A program made the translations under genes and the position numbers. Below the pieces are notes generated by a model. It saw nothing but the letters and a program-made list of their open reading frames with translations. It was not told the origin of the DNA and did not search any database. A DNA stretch of 64,000 nucleotides from Euglena gracilis (Eukaryota; Euglenida; Euglenophyceae; Euglenales). Of the stretch, positions 52,676 through 62,276 are shown one piece after another. The stretch covers positions 61,163,564 through 61,227,563 of the forward strand of contig CP154955.1 of the NCBI GenBank assembly GCA_039621445.1, given 5' to 3'. How positions within the stretch are numbered: position 1 is the first letter of the stretch; every line of letters starts with the position of its first letter.

Positions 52676-53496
52676 CGTTATCCTTTTTGCGGAGCGGCGT
52701 TAGGTTCGCACAGCACCAGGCCGCGGCGTGGTGGGGCGGTAGCTGGCCGTCCACCCAGACTTGGGTCAGGAGTGCGAGGGCAGTGATCAGCCTTGCTTCC
52801 TCGACCTGGTCTCCGCAGGCAGTCTTGGAGGTGGCTTGGTCGCAACCCAGATGGCCCTGGCGCCGATCCCCGTGGAAAGCGACGGATGGCCTCCTTCAGT
52901 CGGTCCTCCCACTCAGGGGTGTGGTTCTCGGGGAAAGGGCGGACGTGACGCGGCAGGCGGTTGGTGTCAACATTCCTGCCGGCAGGGTGTAGCTTTTCCA
53001 GGGCGCCCCAGACCTCTGGGTCGTCCGGTTGGTGCGCACCCTCGGACAGCAGAATCTGAACAGCCTTTGGAGAAGCCCCTTCTGCGGTGAGGGTGCGTAC
53101 GCGTCTCGTCATTGCTTCACTGAGGGCGGTGGGCTGTGTCCTGGAGCGTTTTTCTGCCCTGGTCTCCACAATGGAGTGTCGTGTCTGGGTGTCCTTTTGG
53201 GCTTCTGTCAGCAGGGTAGCGTAATCCCCTTCGCGGAATAGTCTGGCGCGTCGCAGTAGGATGGACTCCAGTTCTGCTGGTGGCGGTGGTTTGGTTGTTG
53301 ATGCCGGGCGGAGGACAAGCTTGGGGAAGGAGAGCACGGCGAACAATGCCGCGTCCGTGGGTGCTCGTATGTATGCCGTGATGGCGTCTGCCATGGTGTC
53401 AAAGACAGGTTGTTGGCAGGCCGAGGGCAGGTGGAGGAGGGTCGGAATTCTCTGTTGGAGAAGGTGGGTTATGTCGCAGGGGGGAGCGCCAACCAC
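52676..53496 (-). pseudogene. Retroelement polyprotein: N-terminal part of reverse transcriptase
   Basis: Minus-strand frame of 272 codons. Residues 209-225 (RGSAPGPSGLRPSHLQD) match the first conserved RT block of non-LTR elements with a restriction-like endonuclease. Upstream is a helical linker (MTRRVRTLTAEGASPKAVQ) typical of this family. A frameshift near 52,760 is followed by LTPLRKKDNG, the next RT block, after which similarity stops abruptly at about 52,676. The catalytic Asp motifs are absent from this copy but present in the piece at 61-63 kb. A one-base frameshift separates it from the 2A-containing frame upstream. Confidence 0.82.
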
Positions 53497-54122
53497 CAGA
53501 CTGTGCGCAGGCTGTCCTCGGAGTTGGACTCCTGGCCGGCACTGCCGATGACCATCGCCGCGTCACGCTCCGGGTGAGCGAGGTCCAGGAAAAGGTTGTC
53601 ATGTTCCCTGGCCTCAGTTGCGGTTGGCGCACCGCGGGGGGATGGCGGTGCTGGGCGCTTGGCCGGCCCAGGGTTCTCCTCCACATCCCCACAGCTGAGG
53701 AGGCTACCCCGTCCACGGTTGGTCCTCAAGGTGAAGGGACCGCCCAGTGACGGGCTACGACGGTCGTTTTTTGGTGCCGGATGAACTGGTGCTGTCTCAG
53801 CCGGTGGTGCTTGTACAGCGTCAAGGAGGGAGCGTGGGGTGGGGTTCATCCGGAAGGCCGGCCGGAGAAGCGGTGTTTTGGGTGCGGCGAAGTGTTGGGG
53901 AAGTACCGTGGGACAGTCCCATGGCTATTGCCACAGTCCACAGCGTTGGCACCAGTGGGGTGAGGTGCCCCGGATGTCCCAGAGGGCGTCGTGGTAGATC
54001 AGGAAAGTCCGGCCCGCGTAGTCCCCCAGGTGGAATGTTTCCCCGCCGTGACAGGCAGTTCGCTTTCTGATGAGGCGGTGCTGCCCCAGGGAGAGGAGGG
54101 GCACGAGCGGATAAGGTGTGTG
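53469..54122 (-). pseudogene. Retroelement polyprotein: zinc-binding segment and third 2A motif
   Basis: Continuation of the polyprotein on the downstream side of the 54,123-55,275 insertion. It reads HTPYPLVPLLSLGQHRLIRK, then ACHGGETFHLGDYAGRTFL and PHWCQRCGLW (Cys/His-rich); one in-frame TAG follows at about 53,926-53,928. At 53,717-53,664 it encodes RGRGSLLSCGDVEENPGP, which fits the 2A consensus DxExNPGP exactly, including the GSLL-CGD lead-in known from efficient insect-virus 2A sequences. A 2A here would release the RT-endonuclease from the upstream product. Ends by frameshift at about 53,490. Confidence 0.8.
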
Positions 54123-54419
54123 TAAGGCAGCCCCGAATATTCTATTTGGAGGCTTCGAACGAATATCCAGAATATTCGGGGGTCTTCGAACGAGTATCGA
54201 ATATTCTAGCGAAAATTTTTTTTGTTGAAGGTGTCATCATAAAAGAACCAGGGGACATAGGGTAAAATAGCAAAAGACACAAGCAATGAAAACAAAAGCT
54301 GGCTCGCTCATTTTGGTGTAAAAATTTGACATTAATTAAAGGTTTTATTTTCAAACAAAGCATTTTTTTAACTTGCCTCACAAGCCCTACATGCTATCTA
54401 AGCGAAGCGAATAGTCAGT

Positions 54420-54490
54420 AAACACGTGGCTCAGTGGTAGAGCGCTCGCTTCCCAAGCCAGAGTTCGTGTGTTCGTTCCCCACCGTGTAT
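54420..54490 (+). tRNA. tRNA-Gly (CCC)-like sequence inside the hAT-like element
   Basis: Acceptor AAACACG/CGTGTAT (6 of 7 pairs), D arm GCTC-AGTGGTA-GAGC, anticodon arm CTCGC-TTCCCAA-GCCAG (4 of 5 pairs, anticodon CCC), T arm GTGTG-TTCGTTC-CCCAC (4 of 5). 71 nt; the A-box GTGGCTCAGTGG is good. The mismatches and the location inside a transposon argue for a mobilised or pseudo-tRNA, but transcription is plausible. Confidence 0.6.
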
Positions 54491-54564
54491 ATGTTTTTCT
54501 GAATTCAAAACATACATTGAAACACATGTAGAAAACATACATAGGAACCATAAATCAATCATTC

Positions 54565-55062
54565 ATTACAGTGGGGATCGAACCCACGACCGCTCGATTG
54601 TAAAGTGGCTGCTGTCCGGCCAGCCGTCCGAGCCGTCCGGACCTCTTCAGCCGGACCAATGCTGGACGACCAGCCGTCCGTCCGGACGAAGAATTTTTTC
54701 GCTAGCCGTCCAATGTCTGACGGCCGGACCAAAAATAATTTCTTTGGCCGCATCCGTTCCAGCATTGAATCTGTCAGCAAAAACTTGGCAATCCCAACCT
54801 TGGAGCGCAACCACAAGGTAAAATTTGATATATATCCGCCCAGAGTCGCGTGCACTGAGACGCCTGCGCTTCAAGAGACCTGGCCGGCCAGCCGGCCAGC
54901 CGGCCAGCCGTCTAGCTGGACCAAGTCACTTGCTTGAGCTGTCGGACCAAGCCCACAAGGTCAGTCGTCCGTCCGGACCTTCGCTTTTTTCACCAGCCGT
55001 CCGTCCGTTCGTCCGTCCGTCCGTCCCCTAAGTCGAGTGCTCTACCGCTGAGCTATACCCCT
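54565..55062 (-). pseudogene. tRNA-like sequence split by an insertion
   Basis: Minus strand: the 5' half at 55,062-55,028 (GGGGTATAGCTCAGCGGTAG, then AGCACTCGACTTA) and the 3' half at 54,605-54,565 (TTACAATCGAGCGGTCGTGG, then GTTCGATCCCCAC). Together they form anticodon stem CTCGA/TCGAG with loop CTTACAA (anticodon TAC). The 5' and 3' acceptor strands do not pair. The halves are separated by 422 bp. Confidence 0.5.
54606..55027. mobile_element. CCGTCC/GGCCAGCCGTCC-iteron insertion in the anticodon loop
   Basis: Iterated GTCCGGACGG, GCCGGCCAGCC and CCGTCCGTCC near both ends in inverted sense. Flanked by TGTAAAG and CCTAAG, possibly a short duplication. Located where tRNA introns usually sit, but far too long and repeat-like for a processed tRNA intron. 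Confidence 0.55.
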
Positions 55063-55275
55063 CGTTGACACATGTTATCCGAAGAGAAACGGACTAATGC
55101 CTACAGGGAGAACCTTTTTACAAACCTAAGAAGGAAATCAGACCAATGGAAACAATAAATTTTCCGGTCGAATATTGCACGAATATTCGACAGTATATTT
55201 CACAACATTCGAACGTTCGAATATTTTGAAACATTCGAATATTCGTCGAATATTCGAATGTTCGAAGCAGCCTTA

Positions 55276-57016
55276 GTGTGTGCGAGGTACGAGGCAGACG
55301 TTTCGAGTAGCTTGCGCGGGAGACGGGCCTCACTAGCCCCGGGGCACTGCTCAGTGGAGGGTGGCCTGGGTGGTGTATCCGCAGGGCCACAGTTGCCCAG
55401 ACTGGGGCCGGGAGCAGTGCCGTCCCCATGGCCCGGTAGATAGGGCACCGTGGCAGGGTCATGCTGCCCGAGGAGATGCTCCGAAGGCCAGCCAGCACAT
55501 TGGACCAGTCCGGTGCGAGGAGGATGATGTTGCCCCCATGGCGGAGGACGTGCTCAAGAACACGAGGGAGCAAGGAAAAAGGCGGGTTGCACCATATTGG
55601 ATTCGGTAGAAACCAGTTCTGGAGGAAGGCGTCCTCCCTTTGTGACCAGAAGTGGGCTAGCGGTGTGTTGTTCTGGTCGGCGAAGGCGTCGATGGTGGGC
55701 GGGTTGTCAGGCGAAAGGGCCCGGACTACGACCTGGAACCACGGGGGGTCCAGCATAAAATCTTCGCGTGGTACTCGGCGTGGGAGGTCCTCAGGGGGTC
55801 GTGTGGCACTACTGGGGCCCGGATTGCATTCGACGTCTCCAGCGGTGAGGATGTCGTCGCCCCTGCCTGTGGATGAGTGAGGCGAGACAGGTGCCGGGCT
55901 GTTGGATCCAGCGGCGGTGACCTTCCTGTGGCCGTGTGAGTAGACCGCATGCTTGTTATCATCTTCGTCGTGCTCATCGTCGCCTTCCAAGTCGCTTTCC
56001 AAGTCAGAGAGAGACGGTGGTGTACAAATTTGCATGTGGCTCACTAGGGGTGCCGGGTAACGGGTTTCTGTCGACCATCCACAGACCTTGCATCGGACCA
56101 GCCACCACTCGCCATTTGGTAGGGATTCCAGGTGGTGTAGGTCCCAGCGCCAATTGTCTTCCCGGACTGTGGTGAGCGAAAAGATGTTGCCGAACGGTCT
56201 ACCTGCCTGGCAGTGATGAGAATGCATGTCCCAGAGAGACGACAGGTTGATGTGCTGAAAGCACAGGCGGCATTTCGCAAATTCGGTCCCTGGGCCGACC
56301 TGGGCAGGGGCCTCAGAAGATGGACCCGCTGTGGCCGGGGTGCGCAGACGATGCCACCTCCATCGCTGGCCATTCCAGTAAAGTTCATCCCATATCTCGT
56401 CTGGTGTCAGACGGGCTGTTTGGCCGGCTGGCCCCCCGGAAGAAGGGCCCGGGTTTTCTTTGATATCCCCACAGCAGAGGATGTCCCTATGGCTTTTGTT
56501 CGTGTGGTGGTTGAGCCACAGGTCTGCCGGCCAGGGGGGGCGGCCATGTGGGTGCCCAGGGCAGGGTGTGTCCAGTCCCCCATGATTTGGCGAGGAACTG
56601 CCACCGGACTTCCCCCCTCCCTGGAGCGGTGCACAAGTTGCATACAGGAGGAGCTGGACCTCATCGTCCGCCAGGTCAGACCAGGTGCGTCCGGGGGGGG
56701 TGAGAGGGAAGGGGGGCCACAGTGATATGGATGTTTTCCAACCACTGGTCCACGAGGGCTTTTTTGTATTTTTTTCTTTGGCCAGTCCACCCCCCAGATG
56801 GAGGCATATGTGGAGGACAGCACACACCAGTCCTCTGCGGCTGTCACCGAGTTTGTGGGCAGCTTTGCTGGGGTTTGGGTTTTGCCAGCCCTGGTTTGTG
56901 CAGCCATCTGTGCTGTTTTTCTTTCCTCCACAATCTCTGCCACTTGCTGTTTTTCCAGTGTGGACCTGGTCCTTAATTTTTCCAGAATCCTCTGGATTTG
57001 GGGTGTTGTGGTGCAT
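55276..57016 (-). pseudogene. Retroelement polyprotein: 2A, zinc fingers, 2A, methyltransferase-like domain
   Basis: One open frame of about 580 codons before the hAT insertion. In order: a divergent 2A (DILCCGDIKENPGP, 56,485-56,444); a C2HC-type finger (C249, C252, H265-H268, C269; 56,272-56,210); a second finger (C309, C312, H327, C331; 56,092-56,024); an acidic stretch; a canonical 2A (DILTAGDVECNPGP, 55,855-55,814); then a domain with TIDAFADQNNTPLAHFWSQ, IWCNPPFSLLPRVLEHVL and NIILLAPDW (about 55,705-55,502). The latter has the NPPF motif and layout of phage-type DNA N6-adenine methyltransferase domains found in DIRS-like and related retroelements. Its first ~100 residues probably belong to another frame of ORF1. 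Degenerate but unusually intact. Confidence 0.82.
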
Positions 57017-57800
57017 TTTTTTGCATTTGCATTTGGCGGGGGTCTTGTCTTTTTTGGGACCTCAAATACCTCCTGTTCCCCCCCCTTCCCCCCTTTGGCT
57101 TGGGCAGGGCAAAGGGCAGGGCACAAGGGGGAGCACATGTGGGGGACAGGGTCCAAATGTTCCAGCTGGGGGGGCCATTAATTGTGAGACACCATTGGCC
57201 ATGTTGCTTCCATTTTGTTGTGTAACATTTCCAATCAGCAGCAACATGATTTGCACCATCAGCTGTCGCAGCAGGTCGGTGGGTAGCTGCAACCCTTGGT
57301 GGTTGTTGGCTGGCGCTCATGGTGGGGACGGTCATGTCCATCTGGGTCCCCATTTGGCTGCCCATTTGTGGCCCCATATGGGGCTGCAGATGTTGCTGCT
57401 GCTGTTGGTGCTGGGCAGTCCTTCCAGGCATCCCCTGGGGATTTAAATGTGTGATGTGTGAGTGGTGGTGTGGGTGTGTGTGTGGGGGACAGGGGAGAGG
57501 TAAGGGCTGCTCAGGCTGCTGCCGTTGCTGGTGGCGGAGGTGGCGGGGGATGTACTTGTTCTGGTGCTTTTGTCTGAGGTAGTCTTCATAATCTTCTTCT
57601 GCTTGTCTTTTTCTTTTTCCTGGTCGACCTTCCTCCACCTTGTCGGCCAGGGCCTCCACCTTGCTCGGCAACAGCATCATATTCTGGGCCACCAGGCCCA
57701 CTTGGTCCAGCACCGAAGTCAATTTTTTGTTGAGGATGACGTTGTCCAGCGGCACTTCCAGCACAGCTGGTGGGTCTTCTGGGGCGGCGGCCCGCGACAT
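56973..57800 (-). pseudogene. Retroelement ORF1 (gag-like, Gln/His-rich)
   Basis: ATG at 57,800. Residues 12-57 are a predicted helix (VLDQVGLVAQNMMLLPSKVE) suitable for oligomerisation, followed by GKRKRQAEEDYEDYL, a His/Gln/Pro region (100-140) and Met/Gln repeats (MGPQMGSQMGTQMD). After about residue 165 another frame (LPTDLLRQLMVQIMLLLIGN) looks more coding, and a third continues as LRTRSTLEKQQVAEIVEERK, so at least two frameshifts separate ORF1 from the 2A frame. Probable nucleic-acid-binding gag-like protein; no zinc knuckle. Confidence 0.65.
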
Positions 57801-58134
57801 GGCGGTTTATGCACAGATCGAAAAAAAATAGACACTCAGAAAGTGAGAATAGACACTCAGAAAACAACAGAAAAGACCATCCGCGGACTCTTCCGCTTTG
57901 CGGAAATGCCTAATTCAGGCCTTATATATGACCTCCTGTCTGTAGGCGGGTCCAAGCCTGAACACTTCACCTCAAGATGGCATACACCGATATTTGTGCT
58001 TGAATGGGGAATACTGGAAGATATTGGTATCCGGGAAGTGCCGGAAAGACCCCAGAAAGACCCCAGGTGTTTCGTCTTGCCTGGCGCCGCTCCCCATGGG
58101 CCGCCGCCAACACCTGTGGCGGGGGTATGTCACC
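57801..58134 (-). other. Presumed 5' untranslated region of the second retroelement copy
   Basis: Unique sequence upstream of ORF1 containing CCTACAGACAGG and GGCCTGAATTAGGC (minus strand), the latter repeated near the broken RT at 52,540. No coding signal. Confidence 0.35.
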
Positions 58135-58400
58135 CCCCCCCCCCAAATAATACCCCCCAAATTATACCGTCTTCGGCCGCCGAAATAATACCCCCCCCCC
58201 CTGGTTTCGGGCTGAAGGCCTGGATTTTTGACCTGAAAATGTAGGTAAAAATCACAATTTCTGACAACAAATTATGAAAAAAATGGATTTTTCTGGCTCA
58301 TCTGACCTGCAAAAAATGGTAAATTCCAGAAGAAAGTGCAAAAAAATGACCCCAAAGGGGGTTTTGGGTGCTATTTTGGGTTTTACGGGACTACGAAAAA
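58135..58400. mobile_element. Word-type repeat, inverted copy of 27,955-28,345
   Basis: Reverse complement shares GGTATTATTT words, GCCGAAG spacer, CCGGAAACC-like and AAATGACCCCAAAGGGGG sequences with 27.96-28.35 kb. Confidence 0.7.
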
Positions 58401-59970
58401 TTTCGAAAATGTTTTTTTTAAAAAAGCAAAAAAATGTTTTTTTTGGGAAAAGAAAAAATTGGCCTTTTTCCTTGCAAAAAGGCCTTTTTTGAGGAAAAAG
58501 TTCCAAAGTCATTTTTTTGGTCATCAAAGTGATGTTTTTTTTTCAGTTTTTCCAGACCCTTCATTCCTTTGTAACCATGAATTGAGGCCCGGCGCTTGCC
58601 CTGTATTTTGTGGGTGTGAACACGAAATACAGGGCGTTATTTTGGATTCACGAATACAGGCTGAAACCGTGTTTGGGCCGATTTCGAGACTTTAAAAGTC
58701 TTAAATCTTCGCCCAAAACACGGTTTCAAACAAGAACAGTGTTTTGGGCCAAGGTTTTAGGGGGGCCCAGGGGCGACCACGGCGCCTTCGGCGCCGCGGT
58801 CCCCGCCCCTGGGCTCCCCCTAACTCTTGGCCCAAACACAGTTCTTGACACAGAAACCGTGTATGGGGGCTCTGGGTTCACGCCCGAACCGGTGTCTGGG
58901 ACACCGGTTCGGGCGGGAAATTTCCTGCCCGAACCAGTGTCCCAGACACCGGTTCGGGCGTGAATCCAATGCCTGGGTGACATCCCTGGGCAGATAAACG
59001 GAACGTAGTGAATGGTCAGAAATTTCGTGTGAATAGAGAAGAGCCAAAAATCGGGCTAATGTGGGGAGCGCATTGATGGCAATGGTTGTCTCCTGGCCCT
59101 TCATCGTGCCATTCACTAGCATTTTTTGTTCTTTTTATTAAAAAAAAATGTTTTTATTTTTTTCATTCGGGCCATTTTTATGCCATTATTCATACTTTCA
59201 TTGTTTGAAACCATTCCAGTGTTTGATCCAAACAGAAATTAAAATAAGGATTTTCCAACCAAAACCATGAATGTGTTTTTTTAAAAAAAAATGAAATGAA
59301 AATGAAATGAAAAATAAAACGCGCTTTTTTGACGAGTTGCCGCCCCCATTTGCCCCCCCCCAATTTGGCCAAAAGGGGGGTCCGGGCCGCCCAGAGGGCG
59401 GCCAAATGGGGGGGGTATGCATGTGAAATGAAAAAAGCTTTGCAAAACAAGCACCACAACACCGTGCGTCCTCAGACACCGGTTCGGGCGTGAACCCAGA
59501 GCCCCCGATACACGGTTTCAAAAAACTGTGTCCCAGACACCGGTTCGGGCGTGAAACCTGTGCCTGCTACCGCCCGAACCGGTGTCCCAGGCACAGGTTT
59601 CACGCCCGAACCGGTGTCTGGGACACAGTTCTCGATATAGTATTCGTGAATAGGGTATTCACAAAATACAGGCTGTATTTTGTGAATTGGATTTTTTTGT
59701 GCGTTTAAAACAGCTTTTGAAACTGGAAACCTCCTTGCATCACATCGTCCGAAGTGATTCAGAAAAAAAAGCAAATGCACAAAGCAAAGGAAATGCAATA
59801 ATGGCCATTATGGCATATCCGGGGTGATAAACGAAGGCGGTGCACAACTAGTGCAACATAAGACATAAAAAAATGTTCAAAATTTTTTTTTCACCCAAAC
59901 CCTCCAAGACGTTTTTTTTCTTCAAAAAAACATGTTTTTTTGTTTCAAAGAAAAACAAGCCGTCAACCTT
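58401..59970. mobile_element. Mutator-like MITE (GGTTGACG ends) with nested palindromic element
   Basis: The left part matches the 62,564-62,981 element (CCTTTTTCCTTGC, TTGAGGAAAAAGTT, TTTTTCCAGACCCTTCAT). The right end ACAAGCCGTCAACCTT at 59,955-59,970 is the family terminus. The left terminus is lost. Inserted within is about 1.2 kb of inverted ACACCGGTTCGGGCG and GAAACCGTGT words (58,590-59,645). Confidence 0.6.
58736..58850. repeat. Large perfect-like hairpin
   Basis: Arms of about 45 bp (AACAGTGTTTTGGGCCAAGG, GGGGGGCCCAGGGGCG and GACCACGGCGCC) meet at TTCG and return as GGCGCCGCGGTCCCCG, CCCCTGGGCTCCCCC and CTTGGCCCAAACACAGTT. The loop forms a cTTCGg tetraloop. Confidence 0.8.
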
Positions 59971-60351
59971 GCACAAATCCATCATAATTTGGAAGCTGCC
60001 AATGGGCGGCAAGCAAAAAGAGATTGCCTCCCAAAACCCGCCCCCTCCGGGTTATTTTGAATGGAACAAAAAAATCCATTGCCGCCCGAAGGGCGGCTGG
60101 ACGGTAGTGCTATTTTCCCTTCGAATCCATGAGTTTTGGGCTTGGTTGGCCGCCCGAAGGGCGGCGAGACGGTAGCGATGTCTACAGTTGGAACTCATGT
60201 TCAAAAAAATACTAAAAAATTCGGGGGGGCGTCGGGGGGGGGCGAGAGACAACTTTTCTGAAAATTTTCTCGGGGGGGCGAAAAAATCTCGGGGGGGCGG
60301 TCGCCCCCCCGCCCCCCCAGTTCCTACACCAATGTTGGGGTCATAGTCACC
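59971..60351. other. Spacer with CCGCCCGAAGGGCGG hairpins
   Basis: TTGCCGCCCGAAGGGCGGC occurs at 60,079 and a similar GGCCGCCCGAAGGGCGGCG at 60,149. TCTCGGGGGGGCG words follow at 60,220-60,320. It includes the 3' flank of the retroelement (stop at 60,352). Confidence 0.6.
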
Positions 60352-61596
60352 TTACGGGTTCAGGATCATGCGATCCGTGGCTCTTTCGGCCACCCGCAGC
60401 TGCCGTGCTACTGCGTTGGCTAGCGTGATGGCCAAGTTTTCAATCAATTCTTGAAACTTTTGTTGTTTGGATGTTCCAGAGTACGAGTTGGTTGCGAGGC
60501 GGAGGACATCACGGAGGAGTTTGGAGGCTGCTGGCCCTGTGCACCCCCAGGGGTTTAAGGCTGCCCCAATGTACTCCCATTGGTGGCGGGCGCACCGATC
60601 TTCCGCTTGGGATCATTTATGCATTTCAGCATCCGGTAAAGTACGCTGAACTCGGGTTAAGTTCAGAGGCCATCGTGAGGGTGCCAGCGGGTGTTCGATG
60701 GTGACATCCACAGCAAGGTGCTTCCCTTTGTTCCACCCCAGCAGGAGAAGATCAGCATCGCGGGTGCCAGCCTCACAGCCCTGTTCTTTCGGCAGGGTGA
60801 TGCAAGCCAGGAGGTGGTCTCCGAAGGGGTCGGCCGCCTCACCACACAAGGGGCACAAGAGGATATCTGTCGTTGGGATGAGGGGTAAACCGGTCCAGAA
60901 GCACAATAGCAGTCTGTATTCATCTGGTGCTAGGACAGTGTTCACGGACCTGGACGGCAGGACGGTCATCCACTTCTGAAGGAAGGCAGCGAAGTCTGGC
61001 GATGTCCCGAAGAGGTGCACCCTCCTCCAGGGTTGCCACGCGAACGACGTGGATACGTTCGGCCCACCACGATTGAGTGGAATGATCTGGGGTGGAAGAG
61101 GCCAAGGAGGAAGGGTTGGCGATCCAGGATGCCAGTGGTTCGCTGTGCGGGCCCAAAGTATCATGGGCTAATTTGGCCACGGGGATGGTGTCCGGTAGCG
61201 GGTTCATGCGCCAGAGCGGAGGGATATTAAAGCTGGGCGCCCGTTGGGAAAAGCCCACGCTGGCAGCCAGACGGGCAGCTGGTCTCTCTAGCTGGGGGTC
61301 TGTGATACCCCACCCTGTCTCGTTGCAGGGCAAGGTGATTTGGTTCCAATGTAAGGCAGACAGGGGTGCCCCCACGATGTCACAGGCCGCGTGCCGGATG
61401 GAATCTGAGATGATTTGCACACTCTGTGTACCGGAGCAGATGTTCGTTTGACGCAGAAGGTGTGTCACGCGACAGCCGTCCAAGCAGTTGCGTAGCAGAC
61501 AGTGTTGCAGTTGGGGGTGCGGCAGTTGTTGGAGGCGCAAGGTGGTATCCTAGAATTTTTCAGATGCTTTGGCCCAGGTAATGTCAGAGAAGGTGC
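60352..61596 (-). pseudogene. Retroelement: RT C-terminus and restriction-like endonuclease
   Basis: Minus strand. RT thumb/linker (LRLQQLPHPQLQHCLLRNCL, then ETGWGITDPQLERPAARLAA), a frameshift near 61,000, then CPLCGEAADPFGDHLLAC (CCHC motif, 60,855-60,802) and RDADLLLLGWNKGKHLAVDV (60,759-60,700), the PD-(D/E)xK-type restriction-like endonuclease core with catalytic Asp/Lys candidates. One TGA at about 60,616, then DRCARHQWEYIGAALNPWG and a helical tail ending TAA at 60,354-60,352. This organisation (RT followed by CCHC and REL endonuclease) is that of R2-like non-LTR retrotransposons. Confidence 0.85.
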
Positions 61597-62276
61597 AAGG
61601 TTGACGGCTTGTTTTTTTTTGAAACAAAAAAACATTTTTTTTTAAAAAAAATATGTTTTTTTAAAACAAACAAAAAAAACGTTATGGAGGGTTTGGGGGA
61701 AAAAAATTTTGCAATGTTTTTTTAAAGGAAAAAGGTCATTTTTTATCTCTACAACATTCATTTTTTTGGGTTGAAAGCATGATTTTTCGCACCAGAAAAC
61801 ACAGATTTTGGAAACACTTTCACACATTTGAAAAAAAAAACTTCACAGGGGGTGTTCCCCCCATGACCCCCCTCCTCCAACCCGACCTAAGACCCGTTTC
61901 GGCCATTTTTTCTGAAAAACTTGGCCGGTGATGCCTAAGTTGACAAAATATTCCGGTAGATTTCCTAATTTTCGTTTGGGGGATTCCTATTTTGGAACGT
62001 AAAAAGGATTTTTTCCCAAGAATTCGTTTTCGGTGATTTCTAATCTGGCCACCGAAAATGTGACCCCTCGTGACCCCCCCCCTGTGACCCCCCCGTGACC
62101 CCCCCCCCTCGTGACCCGAACCACCCGCAAAAAATTTTCTTCAAAAAAATGGTCATTTCGCAAGGAAAAAGGTCAATTTTTGCTTTTTCAAAAAAAAACA
62201 TGTTTTTTGCGTTTTTTTTAAAAAAAAACATGTTTTTTTTGTTTTTTTTTAAAAAAACGAAAATAACGTCAACCCT
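61597..62276. mobile_element. Mutator-like MITE in the RT gene, perfect 10-bp TSD
   Basis: Ends AAGGTTGACGGCTTGTTTT and (inverted) AGGGTTGACGTTATTTTC; flanking 10-bp duplication GAGAAGGTGC at 61,587-61,596 and 62,277-62,286. Subterminal AAAACATGTTTTTTT arms. 680 bp. The 9-11-bp duplication suggests the MULE superfamily. Removing the element and one repeat rejoins RT codons exactly (GDGTFS-DITWAK). Confidence 0.85.

Larger units (their letters stand above)
54123..55275. mobile_element. hAT-like element with ATATTCG iterons inserted in the retroelement
   Basis: 1,153 bp. Ends TAAGGCAGCCCCGAATATTC and (inverted) TAAGGCTGCTTCGAACATTC; target duplication GTGTGTG at 54,116-54,122 and 55,276-55,282. 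Subterminal GAATATTCGAA iterons lie at both ends. Excision of the element plus one duplication rejoins the polyprotein frame exactly (...RTSH-TPYPL...). No transposase. Carries two tRNA-like sequences and a nested CCGTCC-rich insertion. Confidence 0.85.
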
